A stretch of 64,000 nt of DNA from Cellulomonas sp. 73-145 (GCA_001898185.1 MKTI01000006.1:62001-126000), one strand, 5' to 3'. Counted from the first letter of the stretch, positions 25,897-34,343 are shown. The notes: generated from the letters alone by a model not told the origin. Translations and numbers: made by a program.

Positions 25897-27429
25897 ATGA
25901 CCACGTCAGCAGAGGCGGGCCGGGCGGCTCCCCTGCCCGACGAACGCCGCGCCGTCGCACCGCACGAGCCCGCGCTCGGCCTCGGCGGTGCGCCCGTCGG
26001 CATGCCCGAGAGGACCACGGCCGTGGCCACGCGCTCGACGATCATGGACACCAACGCCTACCGAACGGACTCCGGGGTGCCGCTGTCGCCCCGGACGGCG
26101 CAGCTGGTGGCACGTCGGCAGGAGGTGCTGGGGCCGTCGTACCGGCTGTTCTACCGGCGGCCGGTGCACCTGGTGTCCGGGCACGGCGCGCACCTGGTGG
26201 ACGCCGACGGGGCGGACTACCTGGACGTCTACAACAACGTCGCGTCCGTCGGGCACGCGCACCCGCGGGTGGCGGCGGCGATCGCCGAGCAGGCCGCGAC
26301 GCTGAACACGCACACGCGGTACCTGCACGACGGGATCGTCGGGTACGGGGAGCAGCTGCTGGCGCTGCTGCCCGAGCAGATCGACCAGGTGATGTTCTGC
26401 TGCACCGGCTCGGAGGCCAACGACCTGGCCGTGCGGGTGGCGCAGGCCGCCACCGGCGGGACCGGCGTGATCGTCACCGCGGAGGCGTACCACGGGAACA
26501 CGGCGCTGACCTCGGGGATGTCGCCGGCGCTCGGTACGGCGCAGCCGCTGGGCACGGACGTGCGGGTGGTGCCGGCGCCGGACCTGTACCGGGTGCGGGT
26601 GGGCGACGCGCGCCACCCCGGCAATCACGGCAACGCCGGCGACCCCGGCGACCCCGCGGCGCTCGGCCGCTGGATGGCCGACCAGGTGCGGACGCAGATC
26701 GCCGACCTGGAGCGGCACGGCATCCGGTTCGCGGCGTTTCTGGCCGACTCGATCTTCAGCTCCGACGGCGTGCACCCCGATCCGGCCGGGTACCTGCGGC
26801 CGGTCGTCGAGGCGGTGCACCAGGCCGGGGGCGTGTGGATCGCCGACGAGGTGCAGCCCGGGTTCGCCCGGACCGGGGACGCGTTCTGGGGGTTCGACCG
26901 CCACGGGGTGGTGCCGGACCTGGTGACGACGGGCAAGCCCATGGCGAACGGCATCCCCATGTCGGCGCTGGCCGCACGCAGCGAGGTGCTGGCGCCGTTC
27001 GGCGAGCAGATCCCGTACTTCAACACCTTCGGCGGCAACCCCGTGGCGATGGCGGCGGCACAGGCGGTGCTGGACGTGATCCACGACGAGGGGCTGCAGC
27101 GGCATGCCGCGACCGTCGGCGCGCGGCTGCTGACCGAGCTGCGGAACCTGGCGGCGCAGCACCCCAGCGTGGGGGACGTGCGCGGGGCCGGGCTGTACAT
27201 CGGCGTCGACCTGGTGCAGGACCCGGTGACGCGCGCGCCGGACACCGCCACGGCGCTCGACGTGGTCGAGGGGCTGCGCGACCGGTACGTGCTCACCAGC
27301 GTGTGCGGGCCCGGCAACGTGCTGAAGCTGCGGCCGCCGCTGGTGTTCGACGACGACGACGTCGACCGGCTGTGCACCGAGCTGGACGAGGTGCTGACGG
27401 AGGTGGAGCACCGGCCCGCACGGCACTGA
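25897..27429 (+). CDS. Class III PLP aminotransferase/phospho-lyase family protein
   Basis: A PLP fold-type I enzyme of 510 residues from ATG 25897, or 461 from ATG 26044 where the conserved part begins (YRTDSGVPLSPRTAQLVARRQEVLG). Motifs: DYLDVYNNVASVGHAHPRV, FCCTGSEANDLAVRVA, AYHGNT, GGVWIADEVQPGFARTGDAFWGF and TTGKPMANGIPMSA with the PLP Lys (K347 in the long form). The DVYNNVASVGH and DEVQPGFARTG pattern is that of ethanolamine-phosphate / phosphohydroxylysine phospho-lyases and relatives. With the kinase and the downstream permease it would convert phosphoethanolamine to acetaldehyde, ammonia and phosphate. The extra 49 codons have normal codon bias, so the long form is possible. Confidence 0.88.
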   Translation: MTTSAEAGRAAPLPDERRAVAPHEPALGLGGAPVGMPERTTAVATRSTIMDTNAYRTDSGVPLSPRTAQLVARRQEVLGPSYRLFYRRPVHLVSGHGAHLVDADGADYLDVYNNVASVGHAHPRVAAAIAEQAATLNTHTRYLHDGIVGYGEQLLALLPEQIDQVMFCCTGSEANDLAVRVAQAATGGTGVIVTAEAYHGNTALTSGMSPALGTAQPLGTDVRVVPAPDLYRVRVGDARHPGNHGNAGDPGDPAALGRWMADQVRTQIADLERHGIRFAAFLADSIFSSDGVHPDPAGYLRPVVEAVHQAGGVWIADEVQPGFARTGDAFWGFDRHGVVPDLVTTGKPMANGIPMSALAARSEVLAPFGEQIPYFNTFGGNPVAMAAAQAVLDVIHDEGLQRHAATVGARLLTELRNLAAQHPSVGDVRGAGLYIGVDLVQDPVTRAPDTATALDVVEGLRDRYVLTSVCGPGNVLKLRPPLVFDDDDVDRLCTELDEVLTEVEHRPARH

Positions 27430-27446
27430 CCACGCACGGCGCACGC

Positions 27447-27535
27447 CGCTGCGTCGCACGTCGCGGCGTCGGACGTCGCTGCAGCGCACGTCCTGGACTG
27501 CACGTCGCTGCATCGCACGTCCCCGCACCGCACGT
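27447..27535 (+). repeat. Six tandem copies of a degenerate 15-bp unit
   Basis: Units of CGCTGCGTCGCACGT type run head to tail: 27447-27461, 27462-27476, 27477-27491, 27492-27505 (14 bp), 27506-27520 and 27521-27535. All end in ACGT. The array fills most of the 135-nt gap between the PLP enzyme and the permease. Confidence 0.85.
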
Positions 27536-27564
27536 CCCTGTAGCTCACCGACACGGGAGGACAG

Positions 27565-29181
27565 ATGGCCATCACCAGCACCACCGACACCGGGACCGAT
27601 GCCGCCGCGGGCGGCACCACCGTCTCCGGCGTGACCTACGCCCGAGCGGACGCCGGCTACTTCGACAAGCGGCAGCTGCAGCGCAGCGCCGGGTTCTGGG
27701 GGCTGTGGGGCATCGCCATCGCGGCCGTCGTCTCCGGGGACTTCTCCGGGTGGAACTTCGGCATCGGCCAGGCCGGCTGGGGCGGGTTCATGCTCGCCGC
27801 CGTGCTGGTCACCGTCATGTACGGCGCGATGCTGTTCAGCATCGGGGAGATGAGCGCCGCGATGCCGCACACCGGCGGCGCGTACTCGTTCGCGCGGGCG
27901 GCGATGGGCCCGTGGGGCGGGTTCGTCACCGGCCTGGCCGAGACGGTGGAGTACGTGATGACCACCGCGGTGGTCGTCTACTTCTCGGCCGGGTACGCCG
28001 ACCAGATCACGAAGGACCTCTTCGGCCTGTCGCTGCCCGTGTGGGCGTGGTGGGCGATCCTGTACGGCGCCTTCCTGGCGCTGAACGCCGCCGGTGCGGA
28101 GACCAGCTTCCGGTTCGCCGTCGTCGTCTCGGTCGTGTCGCTGGCGGTGCTCGTGGTGTTCGGCGTGATGGCAGCGTTCTCGTCGCACCTGAGCCTCGGC
28201 TCGCTGTTCGACATCCCCCCGGACGCGGGGCAGTCGACGTTCCTGCCGCACGGCCTTACGCCGGTGTTCTTCGCGCTGCCGTTCGCCATGTGGCTGTTCC
28301 TCGGCATCGAGGAGCTGCCGCTGGCCGCCGAGGAGTCGCACATGCCCAGCCGGGACATCCCGCGGGCGGGGCTGTGGGGGCTGGGGACGCTCATCGTCTC
28401 CGCGCTCGTCGTCGTCGTCCTCAACCCGGCCGTCACCGGGGCGAACGCCCTGGGCACGTCGGCCGAGCCGCTGCTCGACGGGTTCCGCGCCATGCTGCCC
28501 ACCGGCAACGTGGCCGCCATCCTCTCGGCGTTCGCCCTGGTGGGCCTGCTCGCGTCGACGCAGGGGATCATGTTCGCCTACGGTCGGAACATCTACTCGC
28601 TGTCGCGCGCCGGGTACTACCCCAAGGTGCTGTCCCTGACCGGCGCCCGTCGCACGCCGTGGGTGGCGCTGCTGGTCGGCGCGGTCGTCGGGTTCGTCTC
28701 CCTGGTGCTGGTGCAGTACGGCATCTCCGCCGCCGGGCCGATCGTGCTGAACATCGCGGTGTGGGGTGCGGTGATCAGCTACCTGCTGCAGATGACGTCG
28801 TACGTGCTGCTGCGGGTGCGGTTCCCCGGGGCGGCGCGGCCGTACCGCAGCCCGGTCGGCATCCCGGGTGCCGTGGTGGCCGGTCTGATGAGCGCCGCGA
28901 TCTTCGTCGGCGTGATGCTCAACAAGGACTACCGGTCGGCGATCGCGGCGATCGCGGTGGTGTTCGTCGTCGGGCTGGGGGCGTTCGCTCTGTGGGGGCG
29001 CACGCGGCTGGTGCTGTCGCCCGAGGAGGAGTACGCGCTGGCGGGCGGGCTGCGGTCGGGGGCGGCGGAGGCAGCGGGCGGGACGACGACGGCGGGCGCG
29101 ACGGCGGCGGCAGCCGGGGCGGTGGCGGCAGCCGCCGATGAGGCCGCGCCCGACGACGAACCCGAACCTGCGGTGGTGTAG
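27565..29181 (+). CDS. eat: APC-family permease, ethanolamine-permease type
   Basis: A 538-residue amino acid-polyamine-organocation transporter with 12 membrane segments. The N-terminal block (FWGLWGIAIAAVVSGDFSGWNFGIGQAGWGGFMLA), EMSAAMPHTGGAYSFARAAMGPWGGFVTGLAE, FFALPFAMWLFLGIEELPLAAEES and STQGIMFAYGRNIYSLSRAGYYPK closely follow the ethanolamine permease (Eat) pattern. The last 50 residues are Ala/Gly-rich and then acidic. GGGAGGA lies 5 nt before the ATG. Its position after the phospho-lyase-like gene supports ethanolamine or a similar amino alcohol as substrate. Confidence 0.9.
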   Translation: MAITSTTDTGTDAAAGGTTVSGVTYARADAGYFDKRQLQRSAGFWGLWGIAIAAVVSGDFSGWNFGIGQAGWGGFMLAAVLVTVMYGAMLFSIGEMSAAMPHTGGAYSFARAAMGPWGGFVTGLAETVEYVMTTAVVVYFSAGYADQITKDLFGLSLPVWAWWAILYGAFLALNAAGAETSFRFAVVVSVVSLAVLVVFGVMAAFSSHLSLGSLFDIPPDAGQSTFLPHGLTPVFFALPFAMWLFLGIEELPLAAEESHMPSRDIPRAGLWGLGTLIVSALVVVVLNPAVTGANALGTSAEPLLDGFRAMLPTGNVAAILSAFALVGLLASTQGIMFAYGRNIYSLSRAGYYPKVLSLTGARRTPWVALLVGAVVGFVSLVLVQYGISAAGPIVLNIAVWGAVISYLLQMTSYVLLRVRFPGAARPYRSPVGIPGAVVAGLMSAAIFVGVMLNKDYRSAIAAIAVVFVVGLGAFALWGRTRLVLSPEEEYALAGGLRSGAAEAAGGTTTAGATAAAAGAVAAAADEAAPDDEPEPAVV

Positions 29182-29200
29182 CCAGCCCTGTCACGTCGTC

Positions 29201-29233
29201 GAGCGGCGGCGTCCCGCGAGGGCGCCGCCGCTC
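29201..29233 (+). terminator. Strong hairpin after the permease
   Basis: Perfect 11-bp stem (GAGCGGCGGCG 29201-29211 / CGCCGCCGCTC 29223-29233); the loop itself can form CCC-GCGA-GGG. Nineteen nt after the stop. No T tract. Confidence 0.65.
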
Positions 29234-29364
29234 GCGTGTGCGGGGCCGGCTGCCTGCCGACGGCGCCGGACGAGGTCGCTGGTGGCGGCCGGCGAGGGCG
29301 TCGCCGCTCGTGTGTCCGGCACCGGCTACCCTGCCGACGGCGCGCGACGCGCTCGCTGGTGGCG
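29216..29364. repeat. Diverged tandem duplication of about 73 bp
   Basis: 29216-29287 and 29292-29364 align along their whole length (both GCGAGGGCG.CGCCGCTCG.GTGT...CTGCCGACGGCGC...CGCTGGTGGCG) with roughly 80% identity by eye. No reading frame of interest crosses them. Confidence 0.75.
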
Positions 29365-29399
29365 ACGTTGCCGTCTGGCCACGCGTCGGTCGGCGAGCC

Positions 29400-29423
29400 G
29401 TCCACAGGCTCACGCTTGTGGAC
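29400..29423. promoter_or_regulatory. GTCCACA/TGTGGAC inverted repeat before the DUF222-HNH gene
   Basis: GTCCACA (29400-29406) and TGTGGAC (29417-29423), perfect arms 10 nt apart. Each arm is close to the actinobacterial DnaA box TTGTCCACA. Position: 68 nt before the start. Confidence 0.45.
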
Positions 29424-29490
29424 ATCAATGCAGGTCAGACGGGGTTTCTGCTCGCCGGTCCGTGTCAGTGGTCGGTGGTGTGATGGGGTC

Positions 29491-31182
29491 ATGGAGCTGG
29501 TAGCGGTGAGGGACGGGCGACTCGTCGCCCCGCTGCCGCTGCCCGAGCTGTTGCCCTCGACGGACGCAGGACCCGTGCCGGCACCGGAGCCCGGGGTTGG
29601 GCCGATGCCGGTGCCCGCGCGGACGACGGTGCCAGCGACGGTGCCGGTGACGGTTTCGACGACAGTGCCGATGATGGGACAGCTGCCGCCCTTCCCCGGG
29701 GATCTGCTGGCGGACGACTCGTGCGATCCGGTGGCGATAGAGCTCGCAGGACTGGCGGAGCAGGCGCAGGCGGTGACCGCGGCGGCAGCCCGCTTCGACT
29801 CCCGTCTCGCCGCGGCGTACGTGTGGGGTGCGGCCGAGCTGGCGGCGCGGTGTGTGGACCGGGACGCGCGGCGCCGTCGGGAGTGGGGCGCGCGCGGGAT
29901 GCTCGCGGAGCTCGCCGCGACGTTGCATGTGGCCGAGGGCACCTTGGCGCGCCGGTTGACGCGGATCACCATGCTCGCGGCCCTTCCCCGGCTGCACGCC
30001 GCGCACACCGCAGGCCTGGTGTCGAGCGCGCACGTCGACGGGGTGCTGGACGTCTTCCACGGGGTGACCGACCCCGACGTGCTGGCCCGTGCCGACGCGG
30101 CACTGGCCGACCGGGCAGCTCGGCTGACCGCCCCGCAGCTGCGCGCCGCGGCCCGTCGGTGGCGCGCCCGCCACGTGCCGACCACCGCCGAGCAGACCGC
30201 CCGGGCCGTGGCCGACCGGTTCGTCGACGTGACACCAGCCGACGCGGACCTCTGCTGGTTGACGGCTCTGCTGCCGGCCGCCGCCGCGATGGGTATCGCG
30301 AACCGCCTCGACGACCTCGCCGCAACGCTCACCGGCCCGGACGAGCCCCGTACCCGGCCCCAGCTCCGCGCGGACGTGCTGTGCGACCTCCTCCTGACCA
30401 CCGACGCCGGGGAGGGTGCTCAGGCAGCCGACACCGAGCGCACCGAACGTGCAGGCGTCCCCGACGGAGCCGGTGCCAGTACGGCGCAGGCGCGCGATGG
30501 CGAGCAGGACCAGCGTGTCCGCGCCCGGGACGGGGTCGGTGCCTGTGCCGACGGGTCCCCCACCGGGGTCCCGTCGTGGGTGCGCGCGATCGCACCGCAG
30601 GTGGTGCTGACCGTGCCGGTGCTGACGCTGCTGGGCCACTCGGACGAGCCGGCCGAGCTGGACGGGTTCGGGCCGATCGACCTCGAGACCGCCCGGACGC
30701 TGTGCGCCAACGCGCCCACGTTCACGCGAGTGCTGACCCACCCGGAGACCGGCACGGTGCTGTCAGTCGGCCGGGACCGGTACACGGTCCCCGCCGACCT
30801 GCGCCGTGCCGTGGCGATCCGTGACCGCACGTGCCGGTTCCCCGGTTGCCGCCGCCGGGCGGCGAGCTGCGACGTGGACCACTCCACCGCCTGGGCCGAC
30901 GGGGGCACCACCGGTCTCGACAACCTGGCCACGCTGTGTCGCAAGCACCACCGCCTCAAGCACGAGACCGGCTGGCGGGTGGTCCACGAGGGCGGTGGAA
31001 CGCTGCGCTGGCACTCCCCGACCGGCCGCCGCTACCGGACCCGACCAGCCACCGCCCTGTGGCCACCGCCCCCGGCCCGGGCGGACGACGACGAACGGAG
31101 GCCGGTCCGTGCGAGCGGGGCATCCAGCGGTGCACCATCCACGACGTCCCCGTCGGGGTACCCCGCGGTGCCTCCCTTCTAG
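29491..31182 (+). CDS. DUF222 / HNH endonuclease domain protein (13E12-repeat type)
   Basis: A 563-residue protein. The N-terminal 40 residues are low-complexity Pro/Val/Thr. Residues 80-430 form the DUF222 helical region (EQAQAVTAAAARFDSRLAAAYVWGAAELAARC, LAELAATLHVAEGTLARRLTRITML, LVSSAHVDGVLDVFHG). The HNH domain is at about 445-495 (DRTCRFPGCRRRAASCDVDHSTAW, then NLATLCRKHHRLKH), with all metal-binding Cys and His present. These proteins occur in many diverged copies in actinobacteria and are thought to be selfish or DNA-processing elements; their function is not established. Its surroundings (duplication, inverted repeat) look rearranged. Confidence 0.88.
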   Translation: MELVAVRDGRLVAPLPLPELLPSTDAGPVPAPEPGVGPMPVPARTTVPATVPVTVSTTVPMMGQLPPFPGDLLADDSCDPVAIELAGLAEQAQAVTAAAARFDSRLAAAYVWGAAELAARCVDRDARRRREWGARGMLAELAATLHVAEGTLARRLTRITMLAALPRLHAAHTAGLVSSAHVDGVLDVFHGVTDPDVLARADAALADRAARLTAPQLRAAARRWRARHVPTTAEQTARAVADRFVDVTPADADLCWLTALLPAAAAMGIANRLDDLAATLTGPDEPRTRPQLRADVLCDLLLTTDAGEGAQAADTERTERAGVPDGAGASTAQARDGEQDQRVRARDGVGACADGSPTGVPSWVRAIAPQVVLTVPVLTLLGHSDEPAELDGFGPIDLETARTLCANAPTFTRVLTHPETGTVLSVGRDRYTVPADLRRAVAIRDRTCRFPGCRRRAASCDVDHSTAWADGGTTGLDNLATLCRKHHRLKHETGWRVVHEGGGTLRWHSPTGRRYRTRPATALWPPPPARADDDERRPVRASGASSGAPSTTSPSGYPAVPPF

Positions 31183-31268
31183 CCGGCCTGCGGCCGCATG
31201 GCGCCCCGGCCTCCCCCCGGCGTCCTGTGCACGTCGTTGCACCCGGTTGCCGTCCCTCGTCCGGCGCC

Positions 31269-31302
31269 TAGCCTGCTGATGGAAGTTGTGACACAGGTCA
31301 CG
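31269..31302 (+). promoter_or_regulatory. -10-like box and CRP/GlxR-like site before formaldehyde dehydrogenase
   Basis: TAGCCT at 31269-31274 could be a -10. TGTGACACAGGTCACG at 31287-31302 matches TGTGANNNNNNTCACA at 9 of 10 fixed positions. If that promoter is used, the site lies at the start of the transcript, where a bound regulator would repress. It is 158 nt before the dehydrogenase start. Confidence 0.4.
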
Positions 31303-31459
31303 TGAAGCGACGCGGGACGGGAAGTCGTCGTCACGGGCCGGGAACGGCTGCGCGCCGTCCTCCGGCGACGCCGTCGCGGTGCTCGCACAACGCCGTCGGC
31401 AAGGCTCGGGCCCTCGGCGTGCACGCGGGTCGGGCTGGACGCAACGAAGGAAGCACCTC

Positions 31460-32677
31460 ATGACCACAAACCGTGTCGTCGTCTACAAGGGCCCCGGCAA
31501 GGTCGCAGTGGAGCAGATCGACTACCCCAAGCTGGAGCTGCCGGACGACGTCGTGAAGGGTCTCGGCGTGAAGAAGGAGGCCCCGCACGCCGCGATCCTC
31601 AAGCTGGTCACCACCAACATCTGCGGCAGCGACCAGCACATGGTCCGCGGCCGCACCACGGCACCGGTCGGCCAGACGCTGGGCCACGAGATCACCGGCG
31701 AGGTGGTGGAGGTCGGCGACGACGTGCTGTTCGTCAAGCCGGGCGACATCTGCTCGGTGCCGTTCAACATCGCCTGCGGCCGCTGCCGCATGTGCAACGA
31801 GGGCAAGACGGGCATCTGTCTCAACGTCAACCCCGCCCGCCCCGGCGCCGCCTACGGGTACGTCGACATGGGCGGGTGGCTCGGGGGCCAGGCCGAGTAC
31901 GTGATGGTGCCGTACGCCGACTTCAACCTGCTCAGGTTCCCCGACCGCGACCAGGCGCTGGCCAAGATCCTCGACCTGACGATGCTGTCGGACATCTTCC
32001 CCACCGGGTACCACGGCGCCTACACCGCGGGCACCCGCACCGGCTCCACCGTGTACGTCGCCGGTGCCGGACCCGTCGGCCTGGCCGCCGCCTACTCGGC
32101 GCAGCTGCTCGGGGCCTCCGTGGTGGTCGTCGGCGACATGAACGCCGACCGCCTCCAGCAGGCGCGCAGCTTCGGCTGCGAGACGGTGGACCTCAGCTCC
32201 GGCGACGCGCTGCCCGACATGCTCGAGCAGATCGTCGGCGAGCCGCTGGTCGACGCCGCCGTCGACGCCGTGGGCTTCGAGGCGAAGGGTCACGGCGCGG
32301 GCGCCGCAGAGGCACCCGCGACGGTGCTGAACGACATCATGACCGTCGCACGTGCCGGCGGGGCGCTGGGCATCCCCGGCCTGTACGTCACCGGCGACCC
32401 GGGTGCCGTCGACGAGAACGCCAAGGTCGGTCAGATCGGCGTGAAGCTGGGGACCGGCTGGGCGAAGTCCCTGTCCTTCACCACCGGTCAGTGCCCGGTC
32501 AAGCGCTACAACCGCCTGCTGATGAACCTGATCCTGGCGGACAAGGCGCACATCGCGAAGGCCGTCAACGCCACGACGATCAGCCTCGACAACGCCCCGA
32601 AGGGGTACGAGGAGTTCGACAAGGGCGCGGCTCGCAAGTACGTCATCGACCCGCACGGCATGGTGCCGGCGGCGTGA
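31460..32677 (+). CDS. fdhA: Glutathione-independent formaldehyde dehydrogenase, zinc type
   Basis: A 405-residue zinc alcohol dehydrogenase-family enzyme. Catalytic zinc ligands lie in NICGSDQHM (C55) and LGHEITGE (H76); structural zinc Cys are C106, C109, C112 and C120 (CGRCRMCNEGKTGIC). The Rossmann motif is VYVAGAGPVGLAAAYSAQLLGA. VQTx-like insertions and KSLSFTTGQCPVKRYNRLLMNLI are specific for the NAD-dependent formaldehyde dehydrogenase/dismutase group, which oxidises formaldehyde to formate without glutathione. ATG 31460 has GAAGGAAG upstream; the frame is open 27 codons earlier. Confidence 0.92.
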   Translation: MTTNRVVVYKGPGKVAVEQIDYPKLELPDDVVKGLGVKKEAPHAAILKLVTTNICGSDQHMVRGRTTAPVGQTLGHEITGEVVEVGDDVLFVKPGDICSVPFNIACGRCRMCNEGKTGICLNVNPARPGAAYGYVDMGGWLGGQAEYVMVPYADFNLLRFPDRDQALAKILDLTMLSDIFPTGYHGAYTAGTRTGSTVYVAGAGPVGLAAAYSAQLLGASVVVVGDMNADRLQQARSFGCETVDLSSGDALPDMLEQIVGEPLVDAAVDAVGFEAKGHGAGAAEAPATVLNDIMTVARAGGALGIPGLYVTGDPGAVDENAKVGQIGVKLGTGWAKSLSFTTGQCPVKRYNRLLMNLILADKAHIAKAVNATTISLDNAPKGYEEFDKGAARKYVIDPHGMVPAA

Positions 32678-32680
32678 GGC

Positions 32681-32722
32681 GCGCTGCCTGAGGGGCGCTG
32701 CCTGAGGAGTGCTGCCTGAGGA
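32681..32722 (+). repeat. Three tandem 14-bp units after the dehydrogenase stop
   Basis: GCGCTGCCTGAGGG (32681-32694), GCGCTGCCTGAGGA (32695-32708), GTGCTGCCTGAGGA (32709-32722). Each unit carries a TGA; because the period is 14, TGAs at 32675 (the gene's stop), 32689 and 32703 cover all three frames. Confidence 0.85.
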
Positions 32723-32728
32723 GTGCTA

Positions 32729-32763
32729 GGTGGGGACGGTCCGACGTACGGGCCGTCCCCACC
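32729..32763. terminator. Terminator between convergent dehydrogenase and MFS genes
   Basis: Perfect 11-bp stem (GGTGGGGACGG 32729-32739 / CCGTCCCCACC 32753-32763), 9 nt from the MFS stop, probably acting in both directions. Confidence 0.7.
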
Positions 32764-32771
32764 GCCGTCGG

Positions 32772-34247
32772 TCAGGCCGCAGCCGCGGACTCCCCGCCGC
32801 GCACCGGCACGTCGGCACGGTTCCGCGGCATCGCCAGCGCGGCGATCGTCGTCACCACGGCCACCGCGGCGACACCGACGAACCCGGCCGTCACCGCCCC
32901 GCGGAACCGGACGGGGTCCGCACCGGCGTCCGCACCGTGCATCAGCCCGTTGACCAGGGCGCCCAGCACCGCCACGCCCACCGCGCTGCCCATCGACCGG
33001 GCGAACATGTTCGCGCCCGTCACCACCGCGCGCTCGCCCCAGCCGACGCTCGACTGCGCGGCGATCAGGCTCGGCGCCGCGACGAGCCCCAGCCCGAGCC
33101 CGACGACGAAGCACGTCAGCCCCACCACCAGCACGGACGGCTGCCCGGCGGTCAGCGCCAGGGCCGCGGTGCCGCCCACCACCACCACGGACCCGAGCAG
33201 CACCGTGGCGCGGAACCCGAACCGCAGGTACAGCCGCCCGGCCTGCGACGCGGCGATCGGCCAGCCGATGGTCAGCATCGCCAGCGTGAGGCCGCTGGTC
33301 AGGGGCGACACGTGCAGCAGCGCCTCGAGGTAGCTGGGGATGTACGACGTCAGGCCGATCAGCACCACGCCGACCCCCACCGCGATCAGCGCCGTGGTGC
33401 CCAGCAGCCGTCGCGACATCACCCACAACGGCAGCACCGGCTCGGCCGCCCGGCGCTCCACGAGCAAGAACCCGACGAGCGCGAGCACGCCGACGCCGAA
33501 CGCGGCGATGCTCTGCGGTGCGTCCCACGCCCACGCGTTGCCGCCCTCGAGCAGGCCGAGGATCAGCAGGGTCGAGGCGACCGTCAGCAGCGCGCCGCCG
33601 GTCCAGTCGATGGCGTGCCGGCGCCGCTCGACGCGCTCGTGCAGGTGCCGGACCAGCAGCCAGCCGGCCGCCAGGCACAGCGGCACGTTGACGAAGAAGA
33701 TCCAGCGCCACGTCACGTACTGGCTGAACACGCCGCCCAGCGTCGGCCCGACGACGGACGACAGCGCCCACACCGACGCGATGTACCCCTGCGCCTTGGC
33801 GCGCTCCTCCACGGTGTAGATGTCGCCCGCGATGGTGATCGCCATGGGCTGGACGGCACCGGCGCCGAGGCCCTGGATCGCCCGGAACAGGATCAGCGTC
33901 GGCATGGACCACGCGAACCCGCTCAGCACGGACCCGAGCAGGAACAGCCCCACGCCGATCAGCACGATCGGCTTGCGCCCGACGGTGTCCGCAAGCTTGG
34001 AGTAGATCGGCACCGCGACGGCCTGCGTCAGCAGGTACACCGAGAACAGCCACGGGAACGAGGTGAACCCGCCGAGGTCCTTGACGATGGTCGGCACGGC
34101 CGTGGCCAGGATCGTCGCGTCGATGGCCACCAGGCCGGTGGTCACCATGATCGCGATGAGGATGGGGCCGCGCTCCGAGCGGAAGCCGACCCCACTGCTG
34201 CGGGCGGCGGTCGCCTCCGACGTGGGCTGGGGCTTCGTGGTGGTCAG
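32772..34247 (-). CDS. DHA2-family MFS drug exporter (EmrB/QacA type), non-standard start
   Basis: About 491 residues with 14 membrane segments. Motif A LADTVGRKPIVLIG, motif D1 VAIDATILATAVPTIVKDLGG and motif C AQGYIASVWALSSVVGPTLGGVFSQYVTWRWIFFVNVP mark the DHA2 group of proton-driven multidrug exporters. A standard start is missing: from the first membrane segment back, the first in-frame ATG is at 34352, with no ribosome site and an inverted repeat inside the extra region. A CTG at 34247 (then ACC ACC ACG AAG, so MTTTK) has GGAGG 5 nt upstream and gives the normal length. Both readings are possible; I prefer CTG. Confidence 0.85.
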   Translation of the reverse strand: MTTTKPQPTSEATAARSSGVGFRSERGPILIAIMVTTGLVAIDATILATAVPTIVKDLGGFTSFPWLFSVYLLTQAVAVPIYSKLADTVGRKPIVLIGVGLFLLGSVLSGFAWSMPTLILFRAIQGLGAGAVQPMAITIAGDIYTVEERAKAQGYIASVWALSSVVGPTLGGVFSQYVTWRWIFFVNVPLCLAAGWLLVRHLHERVERRRHAIDWTGGALLTVASTLLILGLLEGGNAWAWDAPQSIAAFGVGVLALVGFLLVERRAAEPVLPLWVMSRRLLGTTALIAVGVGVVLIGLTSYIPSYLEALLHVSPLTSGLTLAMLTIGWPIAASQAGRLYLRFGFRATVLLGSVVVVGGTAALALTAGQPSVLVVGLTCFVVGLGLGLVAAPSLIAAQSSVGWGERAVVTGANMFARSMGSAVGVAVLGALVNGLMHGADAGADPVRFRGAVTAGFVGVAAVAVVTTIAALAMPRNRADVPVRGGESAAAA

Positions 34248-34317
34248 GATGGCCTCCGTGGTCCGGGCTGGTGACGGAGCAGGTCCGCCGGTTCGGCGCT
34301 GACGTCGACGCTGACGG

Positions 34318-34343
34318 CCACCTCCTGCCAACCGGTGAGGTGG
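34318..34343. promoter_or_regulatory. Inverted repeat between divergent MFS and ClC genes
   Basis: CCACCTC (34318-34324) and GAGGTGG (34337-34343), perfect arms 12 nt apart; 71 nt before the CTG start of the exporter. Possible operator. Confidence 0.4.

Noticed and set aside
27447..27535. CRISPR array
   Set aside because: The units are contiguous 15-bp repeats with no spacers, and no cas gene is in the window.
25906..28341. Open frame of about 810 codons on the minus strand across the PLP enzyme and permease
   Set aside because: It crosses two genes and the tandem repeat array and has no motif; another GC shadow.
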